In this document: one piece after another, positions 1 to 4,840 of the stretch | How the letters are laid out: every line of letters starts with the position of its first letter | How positions within the stretch are numbered: position 1 is the first letter of the stretch | Source: Clostridium sp. UBA6758 | GTDB taxonomy: Bacteria; Bacillota; Clostridia; Clostridiales; Clostridiaceae | Assembly: GCA_002453475.1 (NCBI GenBank) | Contig: DKGY01000011.1 | Span: 6,986 to 12,860 of the forward strand | DNA length: 5,875 nt | Direction: 5' to 3' | Translations under genes and position numbers: made by a program | The notes under the pieces: generated by a model | Told to the model about the DNA's origin: nothing | The model's input: only the letters and a program-made list of their open reading frames with translations | The model's database searches: none

Positions 1-34
1 TTTTTAATCAAAGCCATTAAATTCAATATCATGC

Positions 35-847
35 TTATATTATTCGTCTTAATATTGCTTCTGATATTCTATAAGCATAATCCTCAACATTCTTTTGAAC
101 ATAAACATTTTCAAAATCAGCAGGAGAGCCTAAATAACCTTCCGCTGAAAGTTCTTTTATGTGACCACCAAACAACCATGCTACACCGCTACTGTCATCT
201 AAGGTAACCGGAGGTAAAGACTTCGCTTTTTCAACATCGACTAGAGTTGGATAAAACTCATATATCATGGCTGTTTCAATATCTCCACCATGCACATCAG
301 GGACTTCTGCCTTGCTTACATTAATTGTTTGTTGTTTTATTGGACATAAATAGGGTTCGTCTAACTTAAGCCCAAAGTGTGGAAACCTCAATTCATCAAA
401 AGTGTAACAAGCATTGATATGAAATTGCTCATTGACTTCCCTAAATGCTTCTATAATCGCAATGTTATGCTCAATGTCTCCATGTGCATTAACCCCAAAA
501 ACATTATTAAAGCCAAACTCTGACAGTGATAATAAAATGTCTGAAACTAATGCTTTTGCAGTCTCCTTTCGTATATGGAAAGACCCTATAAAGCCACCTG
601 TTGATTGGCAAACACCCCAATAAAAAGGTGGAGCAATAACAACTACATGTCCCTTTTCTTCAAGTTTTTCTTTTATGGCGAGGCAGTATATATGAGCAGT
701 ATATATATCTGTCCCTAAGCACAATTGCGGACCATGCTCCTCAATCACTCCCATTGGCAATAAAACAATTGCATTTTTGTCAACAAAATCTTGTATCTCA
801 GTCCACTTCATATTTGCCATTGTATCTTTAAAAATTCCATTCATCAT
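35..847 (-). CDS. Creatininase-family metal-dependent amidohydrolase
   Basis: A complete 270-residue protein, the usual size for the creatininase family. These enzymes use a two-metal centre to hydrolyse cyclic or linear amides (creatinine, formamidopyrimidines, the mycofactocin precursor peptide). The N-terminal metal motif is E36-E37-H38-G-P followed by G45-T-D47. The second motif is N120-A-H122-G-D124 and the third is H186-G-G-D189-I-E191-T. All expected ligand positions are filled, although D124 sits where the Pseudomonas creatininase motif (NGHYEN) has glutamate. No signal peptide is visible, so it should be cytoplasmic. The ATG at 847 follows AAAGGG (858-863) at 10 bases; a second ATG directly after it is possible but less well spaced. 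It lies 176 bases downstream of fmt, so it may have its own promoter, though no good -35/-10 pair is evident. The family is clear; the substrate cannot be told from sequence. Confidence 0.9.
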   Translation of the reverse strand: MMNGIFKDTMANMKWTEIQDFVDKNAIVLLPMGVIEEHGPQLCLGTDIYTAHIYCLAIKEKLEEKGHVVVIAPPFYWGVCQSTGGFIGSFHIRKETAKALVSDILLSLSEFGFNNVFGVNAHGDIEHNIAIIEAFREVNEQFHINACYTFDELRFPHFGLKLDEPYLCPIKQQTINVSKAEVPDVHGGDIETAMIYEFYPTLVDVEKAKSLPPVTLDDSSGVAWLFGGHIKELSAEGYLGSPADFENVYVQKNVEDYAYRISEAILRRII

Positions 848-959
848 AAAAATTATACCCTTTCATAGTTTATAGAAAATATTAAGTTCACACTTTTTTA
901 CTATTTTTTCTTAACTAATACAGTATTATGAGTAAGTAATTTAATTATATATTTGTTAC

Positions 960-981
960 ATAATTTAAGGATATTACGAAC
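960..981 (+). repeat. Repeat copy R1, downstream of fmt
   Basis: This 22-base AT-rich sequence has the core GATATTACGAAC (970-981). The core recurs exactly, in inverted orientation, at 2568-2579; across 22 bases the two copies match at 19. A related direct copy lies at 2060-2080, where 17 of the first 19 bases match 961-979. R1 lies about 42 bases past the fmt stop codon in the direction of transcription. The adjoining TACGAACCAAT (975-985) also recurs inverted at 2714-2724. The nature of the repeat is unknown. Confidence 0.5.
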
Positions 982-1023
982 CAATAATCATAATATTGTA
1001 GTCCTATATAGACTATTAATCAA

Positions 1024-1977
1024 TTATGATAATACAATGCCTTTTTCTATTTTATTTCCTTTTAAAAATTCTTTTACCTCAAGAGGTTTCCCCCCTGGAA
1101 ACTGTAATATTTCTATAATCAGAATACCGTTATTGGTGGCGACTGAAATTCCTTCATTATTTACATCTATGATATAACCAGGTGGTTTAGCAATATTTGC
1201 CTCTAATGACTTGGATTTGAATATTTTAATTGGAATATCTTTATAATAAGTATGAGCAGTTGGCCATGAGTTTATATTTTTATATGGCCAAGAACTCAAT
1301 CCTCTTATTAAATTATGTATGCTAATACTACTGTCATTCCAATTAATATTTGCCATTTGCTTGTTTAACATCTGTACATAAGAACTCTCATCACTTTGTT
1401 GTTTTACCCCACAAATTTTACCTGTGATAATTCCATTTATTGTTTCCTCTAACAGTTCAGCACCGTTTATTTTTAATAATTCGTACAATTCTCCTGCTGT
1501 CATAGATTCAGATATGTCAAACTCACTTCTCATAAGCATATCACCCGTATCTATACCAGTATCCATTAGTATAGTTGTATTTCCAGTTGTTATTTCCCCA
1601 TTTATTAAACTCCAATTTATTGGTGATGACCCCCTATACATTGGGAGGAGAGATGCATGTAGATTAATACATCCGAGTCTTGGTATGTCAAGTATCTGCT
1701 GAGTTATGATTTGACCATATGCTACAACAATAATAAAATCAGGTTTTATTTCTTTTAATTTATCAATAATTACAGAGTCTGTTTTTATTTTCTCGGGCTG
1801 AAAAATTGGAATTTGATTCAATAGTCCGACCTCTTTGATTGATGAAATTGCTACCTTGTTCCCTCTTCCACTTGATTTATCAGGTTGTGTTACAATCGCA
1901 CTTACATTATATTTCTCTATCATTTTCTTCAATGAGGGAACTGCAAAATCAGGAGTTCCCATAAAAACTATTTTCAT
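1024..1977 (-). CDS. fmt: Methionyl-tRNA formyltransferase (Fmt-type)
   Basis: A full-length 317-residue Fmt. The enzyme transfers a formyl group from 10-formyl-tetrahydrofolate to Met-tRNA(fMet) for translation initiation in the cytoplasm. The N-terminus (MKIVFMGTPDFAVPSL) is typical. The folate/catalytic block is INLHASLLPMYRGSSPINW (104-122) with N105 and H107, and D143 in GIDTGD (141-146) completes the N-H-D triad. The RGSSPI segment replaces the usual RGAAPI. The C-terminal tRNA-binding domain begins near IHNLIRGLSSWP (220-231) and ends with a conserved-looking LQFPGGKPLEVKEFLKG (291-307). The C-domain linker carries about eight extra residues between WP (230-231) and the following SWPTAHT. 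The ATG at 1977 follows GGGAGG (1986-1991) at 8 bases. Its usual partner def is not adjacent, so this may be a second copy or a relocated gene. A specialised formyltransferase acting on another amine is possible but less likely given the complete two-domain layout. Confidence 0.9.
   Translation of the reverse strand: MKIVFMGTPDFAVPSLKKMIEKYNVSAIVTQPDKSSGRGNKVAISSIKEVGLLNQIPIFQPEKIKTDSVIIDKLKEIKPDFIIVVAYGQIITQQILDIPRLGCINLHASLLPMYRGSSPINWSLINGEITTGNTTILMDTGIDTGDMLMRSEFDISESMTAGELYELLKINGAELLEETINGIITGKICGVKQQSDESSYVQMLNKQMANINWNDSSISIHNLIRGLSSWPYKNINSWPTAHTYYKDIPIKIFKSKSLEANIAKPPGYIIDVNNEGISVATNNGILIIEILQFPGGKPLEVKEFLKGNKIEKGIVLS
1260..1291. repeat. 8-bp inverted repeat inside fmt at the extra linker residues
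   Basis: TTGGCCAT (1260-1267) and ATGGCCAA (1284-1291) are perfect reverse complements separated by 16 bases. They encode the two Ser-Trp-Pro copies (S229-P231 and S237-P239) that bracket the extra residues of the Fmt linker. This could be chance around the palindromic TGGCCA codon pair, or the scar of a small duplication. Confidence 0.4.
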
Positions 1978-1985
1978 TATTGATA

Positions 1986-1991
1986 CCTCCC
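1986..1991 (-). promoter_or_regulatory. Ribosome binding site of fmt
   Basis: GGGAGG on the minus strand lies 8 bases before the fmt ATG. It is a strong Shine-Dalgarno match and fixes the start at 1977. The 22-bp palindrome begins 6 bases upstream of it. Confidence 0.85.
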
Positions 1992-1997
1992 TTTGAT

Positions 1998-2019
1998 ACT
2001 ACAAAATATATTTTGTAGT
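1998..2019. promoter_or_regulatory. Perfect 22-bp palindrome upstream of fmt (candidate operator)
   Basis: The half-site ACTACAAAATA is followed immediately by its exact reverse complement TATTTTGTAGT, giving a perfect palindrome of 22 bases with no spacer. It lies 21 bases upstream of the fmt ATG and just before the ribosome binding site. A repressor-dimer operator fits best. The outer CTACA/TGTAG arms recall TACA/TGTA dyads bound by BlaI/MecI-type repressors, but the wider spacing makes that only a suggestion. As RNA it could also form a hairpin near the ribosome binding site. A -10-like TATATT lies inside it, but I see no matching -35. No regulator gene is in the window. Confidence 0.5.
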
Positions 2020-2028
2020 TATTCATTA

Positions 2029-2049
2029 CCTTGAAACTCCGCCAAGGTG
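2029..2049. other. Short GC-containing hairpin between the deaminase and fmt
   Basis: ACCTTG (about 2029-2034) and CAAGGT (about 2044-2049) form a 6-bp stem around a 9-base loop. This is one of the few GC-richer spots in the spacer. In the direction of the genes no U-run follows, so it is a poor intrinsic terminator for the deaminase. On the plus strand it is followed by GTTTTATT, which is also weak. Its role is uncertain. Confidence 0.3.
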
Positions 2050-2059
2050 TTTTATTACC

Positions 2060-2080
2060 TAATTTAAGAATATTATGACA
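2060..2080 (+). repeat. Repeat copy R2, downstream of the deaminase gene
   Basis: This is a direct, diverged copy of the 960-981 repeat. TAATTTAAG is identical, then ATATTA and GA match, giving 17 of 19 matches before the similarity ends. It starts 10 bases past the deaminase stop in the gene direction. Both R1 and R2 therefore sit shortly downstream of a gene in the same orientation. Confidence 0.45.
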
Positions 2081-2089
2081 TAACCTATA

Positions 2090-2530
2090 TTATCTTCTTT
2101 GATAATGTTCTAATTCTTCTGCTGGATAAGCATTGGTCCAATGGTATGGTTGTAATTCGCTTAAAGTTGCAAACTTTAAAGTATTATCTGGGGTAGTAAC
2201 GCCAACCTTTACATCTTCACCCCAAAAACGCAATCGCTCTTGACAAACACCACATGGTGAAAGAACTTTAAAAGGACTATTTTCATCATCTCGTACAACA
2301 CACAAGCAGTGGGTTACACGTACATTATATTTATGTGCTTCACACATTGCTCCAACTTCAATACATAACTCTACACTACTATTTGCTGTGTCAATACAAA
2401 CACTGGTAAAGTATTGGTCATCTTCTGAATGGATTATTGCCACACCACCCCAGCCTTTGGGATATCTTTGAGGAATAAATTCAATAGCCCTACGATACAT
2501 TTCTTGTTCTATTATCCTATCTTGTTCCAT
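2090..2530 (-). CDS. Blasticidin-S/cytidine-deaminase-family zinc deaminase
   Basis: A 146-residue cytoplasmic enzyme of the cytidine-deaminase fold, expected to replace an amino group on a pyrimidine-type ring by zinc-activated water. The zinc and catalytic residues are C56-I-E58 (usually C-A-E) and P92-C93-G-V-C96, leaving one cysteine ligand plus the proton-shuttling glutamate, then the two PCxxC cysteines. The spacing between the motifs and the length resemble blasticidin-S deaminase (about 130 residues) as much as housekeeping cytidine deaminase. The usual N-terminal substrate motif of cytidine deaminase (NxEN) is not obvious; the corresponding stretch is VCIDTANSSVE (44-54). The start is the ATG at 2530, which has AGGAGG 6 bases upstream. 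The frame is open to 2605, but the extra 25 codons contain this ribosome binding site and a candidate promoter. The gene lies 112 bases upstream of fmt. The substrate is undetermined: nucleoside salvage or detoxification of a nucleoside antibiotic are both possible. Confidence 0.82.
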   Translation of the reverse strand: MEQDRIIEQEMYRRAIEFIPQRYPKGWGGVAIIHSEDDQYFTSVCIDTANSSVELCIEVGAMCEAHKYNVRVTHCLCVVRDDENSPFKVLSPCGVCQERLRFWGEDVKVGVTTPDNTLKFATLSELQPYHWTNAYPAEELEHYQRR

Positions 2531-2536
2531 ATACTG

Positions 2537-2542
2537 CCTCCT
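2537..2542 (-). promoter_or_regulatory. Ribosome binding site that decides the deaminase start
   Basis: AGGAGG on the minus strand lies 6 bases before the ATG at 2530. It is a near-ideal site and lies inside the upstream extension of the same open frame, so the longer 171-residue reading is unlikely. Confidence 0.85.
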
Positions 2543-2567
2543 GTTATATTTATTAATATTATTTTTA

Positions 2568-2589
2568 GTTCGTAATATCTTACAATTAT
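2568..2589 (-). repeat. Repeat copy R3, inverted, upstream of the deaminase gene
   Basis: The reverse complement of this stretch matches 960-981 at 19 of 22 bases, including the exact 12-base core GATATTACGAAC. R1 and R3 thus form an imperfect inverted pair enclosing fmt and the deaminase gene (about 1.63 kb). No transposase lies between them and no clear target duplication is adjacent. ATTTGT does occur 2-3 bases outside each end (951-956 and 2592-2597), which is weak evidence in such AT-rich DNA. Confidence 0.5.
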
Positions 2590-2605
2590 TCATTTGTAAA
2601 TTCAA
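2577..2605 (-). promoter_or_regulatory. Candidate sigma-A promoter of the deaminase gene
   Basis: On the minus strand a -35-like TTGAAT (2600-2605) is separated by 17 bases from a -10-like TAAGAT (2577-2582). Each matches consensus at four of six positions. Transcription would begin near 2570, leaving a leader of about 40 bases before the ATG at 2530. The -10 element falls inside repeat R3. It could be a chance match in AT-rich DNA. Confidence 0.35.
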
Positions 2606-2892
2606 CCTACTAAATTATTGATAACAATTTCATGTCACTTTCAAAAATAGATAACCCCTGAAATCCGCTTGTTCACAACAACTAGCTTAATAGTTAAATA
2701 TATTCATAGTTAAATTGGTTCGTATTTTTATATTTAAATAGTTCTCTAGATGTATTTTTACCTATATAAATAATTGAGTATATACCTATATGTATTTTAA
2801 ACTAGGCAATGGAATAATTTTTCCATTTTAATATCTCACATGACTTATAGACAATAATCTAATATTTCGCATTATTATATACCCGTATAGTT
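2606..2892. other. Gene-free AT-rich spacer with short repeats
   Basis: No plausible gene on either strand. ATAGTTAAAT occurs twice in direct orientation (2690-2699 and 2706-2715). The second copy abuts ATTGGTTCGTA (2714-2724), an exact inverted match to 975-985 beside R1. TACCTATAT is repeated at 2759-2767 and 2783-2791, and YGTATTTT occurs at 2721, 2751 and 2791. A hairpin lies at 2808-2827. No intrinsic terminator with a clear U-run was found after the kinase-like gene. Confidence 0.5.
2808..2827. other. Hairpin downstream of the P-loop kinase-like gene
   Basis: AATGGAA (2808-2814) and TTCCATT (2821-2827) make a perfect 7-bp stem with a 6-base loop, 66 bases past the kinase-like stop codon. 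In the gene direction it is followed by GCCTAG rather than a U-run, so it is a weak terminator candidate at best. It may protect or process the transcript's 3' end, or be incidental. Confidence 0.3.
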
Positions 2893-3726
2893 TTAAATAA
2901 TTCTATTATTCTTTACATCTTCCCATATTAACTCTTTTACTTTATCCCAATTATTTTCATCAACAGTATATTGTGAACACTTTATAATTCTACGGGATAA
3001 TATTTCTTCTTCAATTTTTGCTCTTTCTGAGAAATATTTGATTAAGCCATTAAATCCTTCTAATTTATGAGTAATTCCATAAGTTGTCTTAGTGAACAAT
3101 TCAGTAACACGAGCTGTCCATCCTTCTCCTTTTGCATAACTTGCAAATTTAATTGTTTCATCAGCACTATCTCGTATTAAATAAATACAAGAAAGGCTAA
3201 ACTTTTTTAACATTTCTGAAAGTGAAAAACAATATTTTATTATAGTTTCACTATCTGCATTTCTTGAAAGAAGTTCATTTATGGGGTTCTGAAGCCACGC
3301 ACTATCAAATATTATGCTATCATAATTTTGTTCTAATTGAGTAAAACGATTATTAAGAAATTCTAAACTACATGGAATATAATGTGAAAGTGTCATATGT
3401 GGATTAAATTCATCTCCAATATCCCATTCCGATAGTATACTTAATAATTTATGTTGATTTGGAAAACAGTTTCTTACCTCTTCAATATTTACATATATAT
3501 ACATACCATGTTGCTCAATAAAATCGGATATAGCTGGGAAATCACAACAAATTTTATTATAAACATCTAATGGAATACCTGCTACATTGCATAAATCATT
3601 AGGATAATTTAAGTCGCTTTCTAAAATACATTTTGCACCAGTTTTTTCATCTAGCCACTTAGAAATAGTTGATTTTCCAGTGCCAGGTAAGCCTTCAATA
3701 AAGTATACTGTTCTTTTCATACACAT
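2893..3726 (-). CDS. Uncharacterised P-loop kinase-like protein
   Basis: A 277-residue soluble protein with an N-terminal Walker A, G12-L-P-G-T-G-K18-S19-T, after a hydrophobic beta strand (TVYFIE). A Walker B-like strand, SIIFDSAWLQNP (137-148, D141), follows. The strand SCIYLIRDSADETIKF (179-194) is placed like the late strand of nucleoside and small-molecule kinases and carries R185. A charged C-terminal part follows (FSERAKIEEEILSRR, 232-246). The layout is that of a P-loop phosphotransferase (kinase), not of an AAA+ ATPase or an ABC protein. From memory it resembles unassigned Firmicutes proteins annotated as hypothetical or AAA-family; I cannot name its substrate. The ATG at 3726 follows AGAAGG (3735-3740) at 8 bases; the alternative ATG at 3720 would be 14 bases away. 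The gene stands alone, 76 bases after the upstream GNAT gene, and may be driven by the TATAAT at 3764-3769. Confidence 0.75.
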   Translation of the reverse strand: MCMKRTVYFIEGLPGTGKSTISKWLDEKTGAKCILESDLNYPNDLCNVAGIPLDVYNKICCDFPAISDFIEQHGMYIYVNIEEVRNCFPNQHKLLSILSEWDIGDEFNPHMTLSHYIPCSLEFLNNRFTQLEQNYDSIIFDSAWLQNPINELLSRNADSETIIKYCFSLSEMLKKFSLSCIYLIRDSADETIKFASYAKGEGWTARVTELFTKTTYGITHKLEGFNGLIKYFSERAKIEEEILSRRIIKCSQYTVDENNWDKVKELIWEDVKNNRII

Positions 3727-3763
3727 ATTAATTTCCTTCTCTCATAAACTAATTTAGTAGTTA

Positions 3764-3769
3764 ATTATA
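3764..3769 (-). promoter_or_regulatory. Possible -10 box of the kinase-like gene
   Basis: An exact TATAAT on the minus strand, 37 bases before the ATG at 3726. The position 17 bases upstream reads AAAGTC, a poor -35; TTGGAA (3791-3796) is a better hexamer but 21 bases away. The perfect -10 is suggestive, but AT richness makes chance matches likely. Confidence 0.25.
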
Positions 3770-3802
3770 TTCTTTATAATCGGTGAGACTTTCCAAGTGG
3801 AT

Positions 3803-4297
3803 TTATAGACTTTTCCATTGGTTCCATAATTCATAATAGCATGAAGGCACACCATCTTCTTCAAACTCCTCAATCATCCTAAATCCCACACTTTCTAACG
3901 CACCTTTGGACCTTACGTTGTTTTTATATGTGAACGCACATAACTTGCTGACATTGTATTTTTCAAATACAATGTGGCAAAATTGTGTTAACGCATTCTT
4001 ACCAATTCCTTTGCCCCAATATGTCTTATCAAATATAACTATACTTACAAATGCATGTTTCTCATCCACTTCATCGATTCCATAACACCAAATATCTCCT
4101 ATGTATTTATCATCAAAATTAATAACTTTTCCAAAACTCCTTGCACCAGGCTTTAATGATTCCTCATATATCTTGACTGCTTCGTCTAATGTATTCCCGT
4201 TAAATGGAAACATAGCTTCTACCTCTTCATCTTGGGATTTTTCCCAAAAAATCTTTACATTTTCAAGCGTGCGTGGTTTTAATAGTAAATTTTCCAA
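3803..4297 (-). CDS. GNAT-family N-acetyltransferase (RimJ/RimL type)
   Basis: A 164-residue acetyltransferase using acetyl-CoA to acetylate a primary amine. It begins with the typical LLLKPRTLENVKIFW (4-18). Motif A, the pyrophosphate loop, is Y93-W-G-K-G-I-G-K100 after a beta strand (FVSIVIF, 83-89). The N127-N-V-R-S130 turn and ALESVGF (133-139) form motif B. The length and motif order fit single-domain RimJ/RimL-like enzymes, which include ribosomal-protein and antibiotic acetyltransferases. The start is taken as the TTG at 4297, because AAGGGGG (4307-4313) lies 9 bases upstream. The frame stays open to another TTG at 4318, but that codon has no ribosome binding site and the extension would contain the good one. 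It follows a decayed GNAT gene of a different subfamily. The substrate cannot be predicted. Confidence 0.85.
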   Translation of the reverse strand: MENLLLKPRTLENVKIFWEKSQDEEVEAMFPFNGNTLDEAVKIYEESLKPGARSFGKVINFDDKYIGDIWCYGIDEVDEKHAFVSIVIFDKTYWGKGIGKNALTQFCHIVFEKYNVSKLCAFTYKNNVRSKGALESVGFRMIEEFEEDGVPSCYYELWNQWKSL

Positions 4298-4306
4298 TTT
4301 TATGTT

Positions 4307-4313
4307 CCCCCTT
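4307..4313 (-). promoter_or_regulatory. Ribosome binding site selecting the TTG start at 4297
   Basis: AAGGGGG on the minus strand lies 9 bases before the TTG at 4297. The upstream TTG at 4318 has nothing comparable, so this site supports the shorter, non-ATG-initiated protein. Confidence 0.6.
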
Positions 4314-4342
4314 AACAATCTAAATGATTTTATAGTATTAAT

Positions 4343-4371
4343 ATTATTCTACTGTACATATGAAAGAACAA
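4343..4371 (-). promoter_or_regulatory. Weak candidate promoter of the intact GNAT gene
   Basis: On the minus strand TTGTTC (4366-4371) and AATAAT (4343-4348) are separated by 17 bases. The -10 is five of six to consensus, the -35 only about three of six. Transcription would start some 40 bases before the TTG at 4297. Confidence 0.25.
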
Positions 4372-4468
4372 GTTCTGTAGCCTTCATTTCCGTATCACAT
4401 CGATCAATACCTTTTAGGCGAGAAACTATCAATAGCATCCTTATTGCTGCTCTAACTATTTTTACATC
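4349..4468 (-). other. Short unassigned open frame (39 codons), possible gene remnant
   Basis: Between the GNAT relic and the intact GNAT gene the minus strand holds an open frame of 39 codons. It has an internal ATG at 4438 followed by MLLIVSRLKGIDRCDTEM and ends at a TAG (4349-4351). The residue mix (RAAIRMLLIVSRLKGIDR) looks more protein-like than the surrounding AT-rich noise. However, the ATG has no usable ribosome binding site: an AAGG touches it directly. I do not recognise the sequence. It may be the C-terminal scrap of a lost gene or chance. Confidence 0.2.
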
Positions 4469-4483
4469 TTACATACGAATTAA

Positions 4484-4840
4484 TTACAGTTTTTTATCCA
4501 TTATTATGAATTCCGTATATCCATCAGAAGTCTCCAATACATTTCTTTCGGTTTCTTTAAAACCTAACTTTTTATATATCTTTATTGCTCTTTCATTGAA
4601 GGAAGCTACCATTAATTTAACATTGTTTCCTTTGTAGTTTAGCCTTTGAATACCAAACTCAATGCATGCTCTGGTAAATTCTTTGCCTAAACCTTGTCCC
4701 GTTAATTCGGGTTTGAGTCCTAACCCTATGGCCATTTGCCCATCCTCTAACCAGTGGCAATAAAAGCCTATCATATCTTCTCCATTGAAACAGGTAAAAT
4801 ATTATAAAATCATTAATTTCACCTCATAATTATAAAAAGA
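4484..4840 (-). pseudogene. Decayed GNAT acetyltransferase (N-terminal loss, in-frame stop)
   Basis: The C-terminal 96 codons (from ATG 4774) encode most of a GNAT domain. They include the acetyl-CoA loop LTGQGLGKEF (24-33) and FNERAIKIYKKLGF (59-72), ending naturally at 4484. Full-length relatives are about 145-160 residues, so the first third is missing. Reading on upstream in the same frame gives YFTCFNGED joined directly to MIGFYCHW, as expected of the family. A TAA (4802-4804) comes next, then SFYNYEVKLMIL (4805-4840), which fits the family's aromatic N-terminal region, and then another stop (4841-4843). The protein-like sequence across the stop shows decay rather than a short gene. GGAG lies 5 bases before the ATG at 4774, so a truncated product could still be made, but it would lack the first beta strands and probably not be active. 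This GNAT subfamily differs from that of the downstream GNAT gene. Confidence 0.75.

Noticed and set aside
432..623. Plus-strand open frame of 63 codons
   Set aside because: It lies wholly antisense within the creatininase-family gene, has no domain-like sequence and no ribosome binding site.
953..1177. Plus-strand open frame of 74 codons
   Set aside because: It overlaps the 3' end of fmt in antisense and its sequence is low in recognisable features; a shadow of fmt.
1424..1702. Plus-strand open frame of 92 codons
   Set aside because: Antisense shadow inside fmt; Ser/Ile-rich translation typical of the complement of AT-rich coding DNA.
2029..2049. Intrinsic terminator after the deaminase
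   Set aside because: A 6-bp stem is present but no U-run follows in the direction of transcription.
1981..2089. T-box or other riboswitch in front of fmt
   Set aside because: The spacer is only about 110 bases, with no T-box sequence or multi-stem conserved structure visible; only the palindrome and one short hairpin are present.
960..2589. Integron cassettes with attC sites
   Set aside because: The repeats are AT-rich, lack the GTTRRRY/RYYYAAC core pairs, differ in orientation, and no IntI-type integrase is present.
2531..2605. N-terminal extension of the deaminase to an ATG at 2605
   Set aside because: The extension is Asn/Lys-rich, includes the AGGAGG of the downstream ATG and overlaps a candidate promoter; no ribosome binding site before 2605.
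4101..4637. Plus-strand open frame of 178 codons
   Set aside because: It runs antisense across the intact GNAT gene and into the GNAT relic. Phe/Ser/Ile-rich with no motif, so a shadow despite its length.
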